Source of the DNA: a bacterium
Lineage (GTDB): Bacteria > Eisenbacteria > RBG-16-71-46 > CAIMUX01
Direction: 5' to 3'
Assembly (NCBI GenBank): GCA_030431975.1
Contig: JAUIHP010000022.1
Span: forward strand, 1-64,000
Length of the DNA stretch: 64,000 bases
In this document: piece after piece, positions 52,289 through 59,304 of the stretch
How the letters are laid out: the number at the start of each line of letters is the position of its first letter
Numbering within the stretch: position 1 is the first letter of the stretch
Made by a program: the position numbers and the translations under genes
Notes under the pieces: model-generated
Told to the model about the DNA's origin: nothing
The model's database searches: none
What the model saw: the letters and a program-made list of their open reading frames with translations, nothing else

Positions 52289-53191
52289 ATGCGATCCTTG
52301 ACGGTTTCACTCCTACTCGGTGTTGTTGCGGTTCCCGCCTGGGCCGGGCCCAACGCTGGCGGCGTCTTGGCAGTGGACGGCCTCGAGGCGCCCTACTCGA
52401 CTTCAGACCTGCCCATTTGTGAGGCTTTCGGTGGGGACCTTCCCTTCGACTGCAACGACCTCGTGACCAACATTCCCGAAATCGGACTCACGGTCTTCGT
52501 TTGGCAAGTCGTCGCTATCTTTCCGGAGCTGGCTACTCCACGCCTGGCGGGAACGACCTTCGGAATCGACTATGTGGAAGCGAGTCCGATCCTCGTCGAG
52601 TTTGGGCCTTGTGGCGACTTTGAGCTGACGACGGACGGCTGGCCGGGGCCGAATACGGGCGTGGCCGTCACTTGGAATGACGCTCGGACTGAGCATGTCG
52701 TTCCGGTCTACATGTTCGCTGGTTACGAGTACTACGGTCCGAGTGCCTCTTTCGATCTTGTTCCTCATCCGAACGGTGGAGCGCTCTTCGCCGACGACGC
52801 GATTCCATCAAAGCTCGATGCCGTCTATGACCTGGGACGACTCGGTTTTGGTACGGAGGAAGGATATGCACCGTGTCCCGGCCCGGCTGCGGGGGCCTGT
52901 TGCAACGACATCTTCACCGGGGAATGCCGGGTGATCTCGGAACAAGAGTGCTTCGACGCATTCGGGAACTGGTTGGGCGAAGCTACGGACTGTGATCCGG
53001 ACCCGTGTCAGATCAAGAGTGCCTGCTGCTTTCCGGACGGCTCCTGCGAGGAACTCCTCAGGTCGGAGTGTTTGGCCGAAGGCGGTGCTTTTCGCTTCGG
53101 TTTTCCTTGTTCGGATGTACCCTGCGGACCCGTTCCCGTCCTCGAATCGAGTTGGGGCATGATCAAGCGAGGCTATCAAGGCGCTCGGTAG
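52289..53191 (+). CDS. Secreted Cys-rich protein
   Basis: 300 residues with signal peptide TVSLLLGVVAVPAWAGP. Residues about 25-195 are a beta-rich domain without known family. Then two copies of a Cys-rich unit: GACCNDIFTGECRVISEQEC and SACCFPDGSCEELLRSEC, each with a further GxW or GGAF and a closing Cys-Pro-Cys spacing. This GACC repeat is frequent in exported proteins of Planctomycetes and FCB-related bacteria. The C-terminus ends SSWGMIKRGYQGAR. Presumably extracellular and disulfide-rich. Converges with sctV, ending 71 bp away. Confidence 0.72.
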   Translation: MRSLTVSLLLGVVAVPAWAGPNAGGVLAVDGLEAPYSTSDLPICEAFGGDLPFDCNDLVTNIPEIGLTVFVWQVVAIFPELATPRLAGTTFGIDYVEASPILVEFGPCGDFELTTDGWPGPNTGVAVTWNDARTEHVVPVYMFAGYEYYGPSASFDLVPHPNGGALFADDAIPSKLDAVYDLGRLGFGTEEGYAPCPGPAAGACCNDIFTGECRVISEQECFDAFGNWLGEATDCDPDPCQIKSACCFPDGSCEELLRSECLAEGGAFRFGFPCSDVPCGPVPVLESSWGMIKRGYQGAR

Positions 53192-53261
53192 AACCGGCGG
53201 CCAGACGCGGACAAGCGCTGCCCGAGTGCCCGCCAGATACGGCTGACCGGCAGCGGGCAAC

Positions 53262-55388
53262 TCAGTTCTGGAACAGACCCTGCCCCGTGATCGAAATCAT
53301 CCCCACCGGCTGCGGCACCAGCTCCGGAGTCAGCTCCCGCATGGACAGTACGGCCGCATCCGGGAACTCCAGCTCGACCAGCCGTCGCAGATAGGGCCGC
53401 GCGTCCGGCTCGCAAAGCACGACGGCCGGGGGAGCGGACGGCGGGCGGTCACCCAGGGCCCTACGAATGGACTCCAGAATGTCGGCCTGCATATCGGGGG
53501 AGAGACCCAGGTAGTTGCCGGTCGTCGTATGTCGGATCGACTCCGTGATCGCCTGCTGAATCTCCGCGTCGACCGTATAGACCAGAAGCTTCCCGTCGGA
53601 ACGCGCGTACTTGAAGCAAAGCGAACGGGCCAGGCTGCCTCGCACGAGCTCGGTCAACTGGACGGGGTCGGACTCGATGCGTCCCCATTCGCCCAGCGCT
53701 TCAAGGATCGCTTTGAGGTCGCGGATGGAAACCCTTTCCTGCACCAAACGCTTCAAGACTTCGGTGATCAGGAACAGGTTGACGACCTTGGGAACGACTT
53801 CCTCGACCAGGCTCGGATGGGAGTCCGAGAGTTGATCGAGCATGGTCTGGACCTCTTGGAGTCCCAGGAACTCATGAGCGTAGTTCCGCAGGAAGCCGAC
53901 GAGGTGAAGGATCAGCAGTTCGGCGGGCTCGAACACCCGGAGCCCGGCTTCCTCGGCGCGGGCGACATCTTCTTCCTTGATGAGAGCGGCCGGCTTGCCG
54001 GTGGCTGGGTTGACCGTCTCTTCGGCCGGGATCTGAAAGATGGAGATGTTCTCGGCCATCTCGTCGACGAGCCGTTTCCCGAGGTCGATGGACGCTTGAT
54101 AGACCGGCACTTCCTTCAGATAGATCGCGAAGCCGTCACCCATTTCTTCCTGTCGGCCCCGAATCTGAATCGGGGGGACGAGGACGCCGAGCTCGAAGTA
54201 CAGCGAGTTGCGAAGCTCGGGCACCTTCTCGGCCAGGATCTTGCCGCCCTGCCCATCGCGGTCGATGGCCTCCGTCAGCGCGTCACCAACCTGAACCATG
54301 ACCGGGACGGTCAGGCTGTAGCCGGGCTCGGACGTGCCGTCCTCTTCGGCGGCGTCTTCGTCTTCGAGTTCGGCTTCCTCTGCGAGGCGGCGGGTCTTGA
54401 AAAGCCCCCAGGCCACTCCGCCGGCGACGATGGCGAGCAGGAAGAATGGAATGGTCGGCAGTCCCGGGACGAGTCCGAGCAGGCCGAGAAGAACGGCGAC
54501 GATGGCGATGGCCTTGGGTTGGGCCAGGACCTGCGTCCCGATGTCCTTTCCAAGGTGGCTCTCCGCTTCTTCGGAAGCGACGCGGGTGACGACGATACCA
54601 GCGGCCACCGAGATGAGAAGGGCCGGGATCTGCGAAACGAGACCGTCACCGATCGTGAGCAGGGAGTAGGTCTGCGCGGCTTTACCGGCTTCCATCCCGC
54701 GTTGCAGGACGCCGATGGAGAGACCGCCGATGATGTTGATGATCGTAATGATGATTCCGGCGATGGCGTCACCCTTGACGAACTTCATCGCGCCATCCAT
54801 CGCTCCGTAGAGTTGGGACTCGCGCTGCAGATTCGAACGGCGACGGCGGGCTTCGTGGACGTCGAAGAGTCCGGCCCGGAAGTCCGCGTCGATGCTCATC
54901 TGCTTGCCCGGAAGAGCGTCCAGCGTAAAGCGCGCCGAGACCTCTGCGACACGCTCGGCGCCCTTCGTGATCACGACAAACTGGATGATGGTCAGGATGA
55001 GGAAGATGACGACACCGACGACGATGTTTCCGCCGGCGACGAAGGCTCCGAAGGCGCGAACGACTTCACCCGCGTCTGCCTGCAGCAGGATGAGCCGGGT
55101 CGTCGAGACGTTGAGTCCCAGTCGAAAGAGCGTCGTGATAAGCAAGATGGTCGGGAAGGAGGCGATCCGCGTCGCGTCCTGAATGTAGATCGCGACCATA
55201 AGAATGGTCGTGGCGGCAAAGACGTTGGTGGTCAGCAGAAGATCGAGGAGCGCGGTGGGGAGGGGAATGATCATCATCCCCACGATGCTCATGATGAAAC
55301 CGGCGAGAAGGACGTCGCTGTACTGGGTCAGGACCCGTTCGACGTTGCCGGACCGAAGGTCCTGGGTGATCTGGGCAAAGCGCGACAA
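53262..55388 (-). CDS. sctV: Type III secretion export gate SctV
   Basis: About 708 residues. TTG 55388 is chosen because AAGGAGAGG lies 6 nt upstream; TTG 55406 is the longer alternative. The N-terminal half has seven to eight membrane helices (VLLAGFIMSIVGMMIIPLP, IIQFVVITKGAERVAEVSARF). The segment ESQLYGAMDGAMKFVKGD is the non-flagellar (SctV/YscV) form; flagellar FlhA usually has FYGAMDGASKFVRGD. The loop IGDGLVSQIPALLIS follows. After an acidic linker the cytoplasmic ring domain runs to the end (NYLGLSPDMQADILESI). It forms the nonameric gate for substrates of an injectisome. No other core secretion genes are in the window except the chaperone-like gene upstream. Confidence 0.9.
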   Translation of the reverse strand: MSRFAQITQDLRSGNVERVLTQYSDVLLAGFIMSIVGMMIIPLPTALLDLLLTTNVFAATTILMVAIYIQDATRIASFPTILLITTLFRLGLNVSTTRLILLQADAGEVVRAFGAFVAGGNIVVGVVIFLILTIIQFVVITKGAERVAEVSARFTLDALPGKQMSIDADFRAGLFDVHEARRRRSNLQRESQLYGAMDGAMKFVKGDAIAGIIITIINIIGGLSIGVLQRGMEAGKAAQTYSLLTIGDGLVSQIPALLISVAAGIVVTRVASEEAESHLGKDIGTQVLAQPKAIAIVAVLLGLLGLVPGLPTIPFFLLAIVAGGVAWGLFKTRRLAEEAELEDEDAAEEDGTSEPGYSLTVPVMVQVGDALTEAIDRDGQGGKILAEKVPELRNSLYFELGVLVPPIQIRGRQEEMGDGFAIYLKEVPVYQASIDLGKRLVDEMAENISIFQIPAEETVNPATGKPAALIKEEDVARAEEAGLRVFEPAELLILHLVGFLRNYAHEFLGLQEVQTMLDQLSDSHPSLVEEVVPKVVNLFLITEVLKRLVQERVSIRDLKAILEALGEWGRIESDPVQLTELVRGSLARSLCFKYARSDGKLLVYTVDAEIQQAITESIRHTTTGNYLGLSPDMQADILESIRRALGDRPPSAPPAVVLCEPDARPYLRRLVELEFPDAAVLSMRELTPELVPQPVGMISITGQGLFQN

Positions 55389-55572
55389 CGAAACCCTCTC
55401 CTTCAAACCCGGTTTTGACCCCGTCTGGTCCCGGTCCGGTATTCAAGCCGACAACTCGAGGGCAAATGGCACCTCGAGCGGCTGGATTCTATCACTCCTG
55501 TGATGAGGCCGCATCGGCCCCGCCCGGGCTTCGCCTCGGTCGGTTCGACCCCGCAACGGCGTAGTCGACTCG

Positions 55573-56316
55573 CTAGTTGGCCTCGGCCCGCTGCATCGAA
55601 CCGACGGTGACCTGGACGAGGACGCGGGCGCGCGTTCCGGCCGGGTGCTCGTCGTTGGGGTCCAGTTCGACGGCGCGAGTCAGGGCGTCGGCGGCGGTCA
55701 CGAACATTTCGGCTGCGCGATCGTTGTCGCCGGACTGGGCGAGGACCGTGCTCAGTTCGAGGGCGACTTCTCCGAGATTGGTCCAGGTCTGGATGTCCTC
55801 GTCATACAGTTCGACCGAACTCAGATAGTGATCGAAGGAGGACTCGAGCTGACCCTGGCGCTGGTAGATGGCTCCCAGGGCCGAGTGGAAATAGGAGTCG
55901 AACGGGTTGTAGCAGTAAAGGCCTTCGAAGATCTTCCGGGCGTCCTCGAGCTTGCCTTCTTCCATCAGGTTGTAGCCCATGTCGGCGACCTGGTAGAGCT
56001 CCTCGGCCGAGAGGCCTTCCAGCTGGGCCAGGGTGATGTCACCAAGGAGGAAGCCCTTCACGGCTTCTTCGAGCTCTTCTTCCGTGCAGGTGTCTTCTTC
56101 GGTCAGGAGGTCTTCGGTCCAGAATTCATCGGAGTCGTCGGCGTAGACGGCCGAGGCGGAGACAATGTCGTCGGCTTCGGTAGCCGGGGCGGCAACGACT
56201 TCAGGAGCGGCTTCAGCGGCGAAGTCAGCAGTGCCGTCAGCGGCGACTTCAGACACGGTACCCGTGGCGAGGGGAGCGACGTTGAGAGCGGAATCGGCGT
56301 GAGTGTTGGCCTGCAT
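55573..56316 (-). CDS. SycD/LcrH-like TPR chaperone of type III secretion
   Basis: 247 residues from the ATG at 56316, with AGGAGG upstream. Residues 1-100 are acidic and Ala/Val/Glu-rich, an extension absent from classical SycD (about 160 residues). The C-terminal 140 match class II translocator chaperones: QLEGLSAEELYQVADMGYNLMEEGKLEDARKIFEGLYCYNPFDSYFHSALGAIYQRQGQLESSFDHY, three tandem TPRs. Such chaperones hold the pore-forming translocators before secretion. It lies 184 bp upstream of sctV on the same strand. Family fairly sure; the long N-terminus is unusual. Confidence 0.82.
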   Translation of the reverse strand: MQANTHADSALNVAPLATGTVSEVAADGTADFAAEAAPEVVAAPATEADDIVSASAVYADDSDEFWTEDLLTEEDTCTEEELEEAVKGFLLGDITLAQLEGLSAEELYQVADMGYNLMEEGKLEDARKIFEGLYCYNPFDSYFHSALGAIYQRQGQLESSFDHYLSSVELYDEDIQTWTNLGEVALELSTVLAQSGDNDRAAEMFVTAADALTRAVELDPNDEHPAGTRARVLVQVTVGSMQRAEAN

Positions 56317-56448
56317 TTTCGAACCTCCTGGTCGTTGTCATCGGGTGGCGGTGATCCGCCTGGGTGCCCCACGTATCGCGGGACAGGGGGGAGGAGTTGC
56401 TTGAAGAACTCAAGAAAGTGCCGGATCGCCGACTTGCAGCGATGAAAT

Positions 56449-56462
56449 ACTACGATCGTAGT
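56449..56462. promoter_or_regulatory. 14-bp perfect palindrome
   Basis: ACTACGATCGTAGT reads the same on both strands, about 135 bp before the SycD-like start. Its form suggests a dimeric regulator site; the protein is unknown. Confidence 0.4.
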
Positions 56463-56617
56463 GGATTGGGTGGTTGTTCACAGAGAGCGGTTGACGCTGC
56501 CTATTTCCTGAACGCTCGCTTCGCCTGGTGTCCGTGCGGTCGTTTGCGGAGCCGGGTCATCATCCCTTGTCGTTAAGTCGTGAGAAAAGCTACAAATGTA
56601 GTAATTTGTTGTGAATA

Positions 56618-56634
56618 TTGGCAGTCACATTGCA
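56618..56634 (+). promoter_or_regulatory. Sigma-54 (RpoN) type promoter
   Basis: TTGGCAGTCACATTGCA has the invariant GG (56620-56621) and GC (56632-56633) separated by exactly 10 bp, matching TTGGCA-N6-TTGCA. Expected start of transcription is near 56645. The first gene downstream on this strand is the GbsR/MarR regulator 300 bp later. Confidence 0.6.
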
Positions 56635-56766
56635 TAAATACGTACTGATGCGTAATGGCCGCCCGGGTCTCACCGCGGGGCCTGCCTTCTGAAACAAGAG
56701 TCGCGATCGCCGAGGCGTAGGTGCCTAGCGTTCCGGAATCGTCAGGATCGGCCACTGATTCCGTTT

Positions 56767-56799
56767 CTTCCACGTCTCTTCCACGTCTCTTCCACGTTG
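56767..56799. repeat. 11-bp triple tandem repeat
   Basis: CTTCCACGTCT, CTTCCACGTCT and CTTCCACGTTG follow each other directly in the leader upstream of the GbsR/MarR gene. Confidence 0.8.
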
Positions 56800-56894
56800 C
56801 TTCCTTCTGCGGGGCCCTACGCTTGGGGGCTCTTCCTGCTGGCTCCGACTCCTCAATTCCTCTTGCCTTCCGCTCACTCCATATGTTTTTCTAA

Positions 56895-56914
56895 CGTTTG
56901 ATACAATTCAAACG
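56895..56914 (+). promoter_or_regulatory. Operator of the GbsR/MarR operon (inverted repeat over a -10-like box)
   Basis: CGTTTGA-TACAAT-TCAAACG: a perfect 7-bp inverted repeat whose 6-bp spacer TACAAT is itself a good -10 hexamer. A further CAAACG half-site follows at 56918-56923. It lies 30 bp before the TTG start, the usual place for an autorepressor site. No good -35 hexamer at the right spacing was found. Confidence 0.6.
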
Positions 56915-56944
56915 ATCCAAACGTCCCCACGACGGAGTATCGCT

Positions 56945-57454
56945 TTGACCCGAACTCAGCCGGCCGACCGGCTTCGCCTGGACTTCATCCAAGACTTCGG
57001 CGAGGCCTATCAGCAGTTCGGACTCCCCCGCCTCATGGGGAGGATCGTGGGATTGCTCCTCCAGGAAGAAGGTCCCCTCAGCCTCGACGACATCGCGCAG
57101 CGGCTGCAGGTAAGCAAGGGCCCTGTGAGTCAGGTCATCCGGCGGCTCTCGGATCGCGGACTGGTCGTTCAGGCCTGGGTCCCTGGCGATCGGCGCCACT
57201 TCTACAGAGCGACCGACGACATCTTCGGCCGGGCCTTCACGAACCACACGGAACTCCTGGAGAAGAACCTCGACCTTGCGCGCCGGTTCGTGGGCCGTAT
57301 CGACTCCGCCGAGGAGCGTGGAGCGGACTACTTCGAAGCGCGCCTCAGTGAGATGGAGCGTTTTTACAGCATGATGAACCGCCACCTCCGGGCGTTCCTT
57401 GCGGAGTGGCATGAGAGCAGGTTGCAGGGAGGAGCTGATGGGGTGTCTCGCTGA
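56945..57454 (+). CDS. GbsR/MarR-type transcriptional regulator
   Basis: 169 residues from TTG 56945, with GGAG 7 bp upstream. The layout is that of GbsR-like MarR proteins: FGEAYQQFGLPRLMGRIVGLLL, then the winged helix LSLDDIAQRLQVSKGPVSQVIRRLSDRGLV with wing WVPGDRRHFYRA, then a long dimerisation helix. GbsR proteins are repressors of osmolyte or uptake genes in several phyla. It is the first gene of the reductase-synthase-symporter-synthetase operon and probably its repressor, through the inverted repeat at 56895. Confidence 0.9.
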   Translation: MTRTQPADRLRLDFIQDFGEAYQQFGLPRLMGRIVGLLLQEEGPLSLDDIAQRLQVSKGPVSQVIRRLSDRGLVVQAWVPGDRRHFYRATDDIFGRAFTNHTELLEKNLDLARRFVGRIDSAEERGADYFEARLSEMERFYSMMNRHLRAFLAEWHESRLQGGADGVSR

Positions 57455-57533
57455 CACCGTCGCCCCCACCAAGCTGTGCCCCGAGAGCAGGCTGCAAGGA
57501 GGACATGATGAGTCGTCTCACTGACCGGGTCGC
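57413..57533. repeat. Two direct copies of about 50 bp, offset 70 bp
   Basis: The segment from GAGAGCAGGTTGCAGGGAGG (57413) and the one from GAGAGCAGGCTGCAAGGAGG (57483) agree at roughly three quarters of positions over 50 bp. The second copy contains the ribosome binding site and first codons of the reductase; the first forms the 3' end of the regulator gene. Confidence 0.7.
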
Positions 57534-58251
57534 GATCATCACAGGCGCGGCGGCGGGCCTCGGCCGCGCCGCGGCGGAACGGTTCGCCAAGGAGGGGGCC
57601 ATCCTCTCCCTCTGGGACCGCGACGAGGAGCGGGGGAATGCCCTCGCAGCAGAGCTGGGCGAGGCGAACGTGCGTGCGGAGTTCCGCTCCGTCGACGTGG
57701 CGGACTCGGCAGCCGTGGACGCAGCAGTCCAGGCGATTCGGGACGAGTTTGGCCGGATCGACATCCTCATCAACAACGCGGGGATCACGCGGGACGGAAC
57801 CCTCGTCAAAATGGAGGACGCGGCCTTTGACCAGGTCATCGATGTGAACCTCAAAGGAGTCTTCCACTGCGGTCGCGCCGTGGGCCGGGTCATGGTCGAG
57901 CAGGGCAGCGGGTCCATCGTCAATACCAGCTCGGTTGTCGCTCTCTACGGGAACTTCGGCCAGACGAACTATGTCGCCTCGAAGTCCGGAGTGATCGGAA
58001 TGACGCGGGTTTGGGCCCGTGAACTCGGTCGGAAGGGCGTCCGTGTGAACGCGGTCGCGCCGGGGTTCATCGGAACCGAAATGGTCCAGGCCATGCCCGA
58101 GAAGGTTCGCGACATGATGAGTTCCCGAACACCCTTGGGGCGCCTCGGCCGGCCAGATGAGATTGCGGCCGCCTACCTCTTCCTGGCTTCGGACGAGGCG
58201 TCCTTCGTGAATGGCGCGGTACTCAGCGTGGACGGTGGGGTGATCAGCTGA
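57508..58251 (+). CDS. FabG-like 3-oxoacyl reductase (SDR)
   Basis: 247 residues. ATG 57508 is preferred over 57505 because AAGGAGG then sits at proper distance. A classical SDR: TGAAAGLGRAAAERFA (NADP loop), LINNAGITRDG, catalytic Asn in DVNLKGVF, Ser in VNTSSV, Tyr/Lys in YVASKSG, and APGFIGTEM. It would reduce a 3-oxoacyl thioester to the 3-hydroxy form, fitting the ketosynthase gene that follows with a 1-bp overlap (TGATG). As a dedicated operon copy it is probably for a special acyl pathway and not bulk fatty acid synthesis. Confidence 0.88.
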   Translation: MSRLTDRVAIITGAAAGLGRAAAERFAKEGAILSLWDRDEERGNALAAELGEANVRAEFRSVDVADSAAVDAAVQAIRDEFGRIDILINNAGITRDGTLVKMEDAAFDQVIDVNLKGVFHCGRAVGRVMVEQGSGSIVNTSSVVALYGNFGQTNYVASKSGVIGMTRVWARELGRKGVRVNAVAPGFIGTEMVQAMPEKVRDMMSSRTPLGRLGRPDEIAAAYLFLASDEASFVNGAVLSVDGGVIS

Positions 58252-59273
58252 TGACGGTCCGCAATGCACGCGTCTTGGGGACGGGAATGTTTGCGCCGGA
58301 GCGGGTGGTTCCGAACTCCTGGTTCGATGAACAGCTCGGAGAGAATGTCAGCGACTGGCTGGTCGAGAACCTGACCATCCGGGAACGGCGCTGGTGCGGC
58401 GCCGATGAAAGCACGGCCGACCTGTCCGAGAAGGCTGCGCGAGCCGCCCTGGAGCGAGCCGGAGTCTCGGCGGAAGAACTCGATCTCATCATCCTGGCCA
58501 CCGACACGCCCGAGTACGTCTCGCCCGCGACCTCCACCGTCGTGCAGCACCGGATCGGCGCAAAGAACGCAGGTTGTTTCGACCTCAACGCTGCCTGCTC
58601 GGGCTTCGTCGCCGCCCTCGACACGGGGGCCAAGATGATCCGCGCCGACGAGAGGATGAACAAGGTCCTCGTCATCGGCGCCTACGCCATGAGCAAGTAC
58701 CTCGATCTCGAGGACAAGAAGACGGTCACCCTCTTTGCGGACGGAGCCGGCGCCGTCGTGCTCGGCTTGAGCGAAGAAGAGGGCAATGGCTGGCTCGGAT
58801 CCCGTCTCCATGCAGAGGGGCAGTACAACGAGTGGATGGGTATCTACGCGGGTGGTACCCGGCAGCCCCTCGATGCCGAGGTTCTGGCGAACAAGGACCA
58901 CAAGCTGAAGTTCGTGCGGAAGTTCCCCAAGGAGATCAACCCGACCACCTGGGAGCGCCTCATCCGTGAGGTCGTGACCGGAGCGGGAGCCGGGGCCGCC
59001 GCATCCGGAACCGGCTCAGACATCGCGGATATCTCGATGATCTTCTTCACCCAGATCAACATCAACAGCATCCGCGAAACCATGGACGCGTTGTCGCTAC
59101 CGATGGAGCGCACGCACACGATCATGGACCGGTTCGGCTATACGGGCTCCGCGTGCATTCCGATGGCGCTGGCCGACGCGGATGCGAAGGGTCGGCTGAA
59201 ACGAGGGGATCTCGTCGTGTTCATGGGTTCGGGAGGTGGTCTCGCTTTTGCGTGTACCGCCTTTCGCTGGTAA
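58251..59273 (+). CDS. FabH-like 3-oxoacyl synthase III with altered active site
   Basis: 340 residues, thiolase fold. The nucleophile is kept: Cys116 in NAACSGF. FabH also needs His in PHQAN and Asn in GNTS for decarboxylating malonyl-ACP. Here the aligned segments read FFTQIN (Thr for His) and GYTGSA (Tyr for Asn), while the flanking family sequence is normal (DRFGYTGSACIPMALADA; VVFMGSGGGLAFACTAFRW). So a standard decarboxylating condensation is unlikely; acyl transfer, hydrolysis or a non-decarboxylating condensation are options. It overlaps the reductase gene by one base and precedes the symporter gene by 31 bp. Confidence 0.88.
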   Translation: MTVRNARVLGTGMFAPERVVPNSWFDEQLGENVSDWLVENLTIRERRWCGADESTADLSEKAARAALERAGVSAEELDLIILATDTPEYVSPATSTVVQHRIGAKNAGCFDLNAACSGFVAALDTGAKMIRADERMNKVLVIGAYAMSKYLDLEDKKTVTLFADGAGAVVLGLSEEEGNGWLGSRLHAEGQYNEWMGIYAGGTRQPLDAEVLANKDHKLKFVRKFPKEINPTTWERLIREVVTGAGAGAAASGTGSDIADISMIFFTQININSIRETMDALSLPMERTHTIMDRFGYTGSACIPMALADADAKGRLKRGDLVVFMGSGGGLAFACTAFRW

Positions 59274-59304
59274 GGGGCAATTCGGTGAACGGTGAGGCGT
59301 CGCA

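Larger units (their letters stand above)
56317..56944. other. 628-bp intergenic region with several regulatory signals
   Basis: No gene. It holds a 14-bp perfect palindrome (56449-56462), a sigma-54-type promoter (56618-56634), an 11-bp triple repeat (56767-56799) and an inverted repeat in front of the GbsR/MarR gene (56895-56914). The stretch 56565-56650 is AT-rich. The 300 bp between the sigma-54 signal and the next start could be a leader or encode a small RNA. Confidence 0.6.

Noticed and set aside
53262-55388. Flagellar FlhA
   Set aside because: The segment ESQLYGAMDGAMKFVKGD is the injectisome form and no flagellar gene is nearby.
53529-55418. 629-residue open frame on the + strand opposite sctV
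   Set aside because: It is the mirror of a gene with unmistakable SctV homology; long antisense frames are usual in high-GC DNA and the translation is charged and low in hydrophobic structure.
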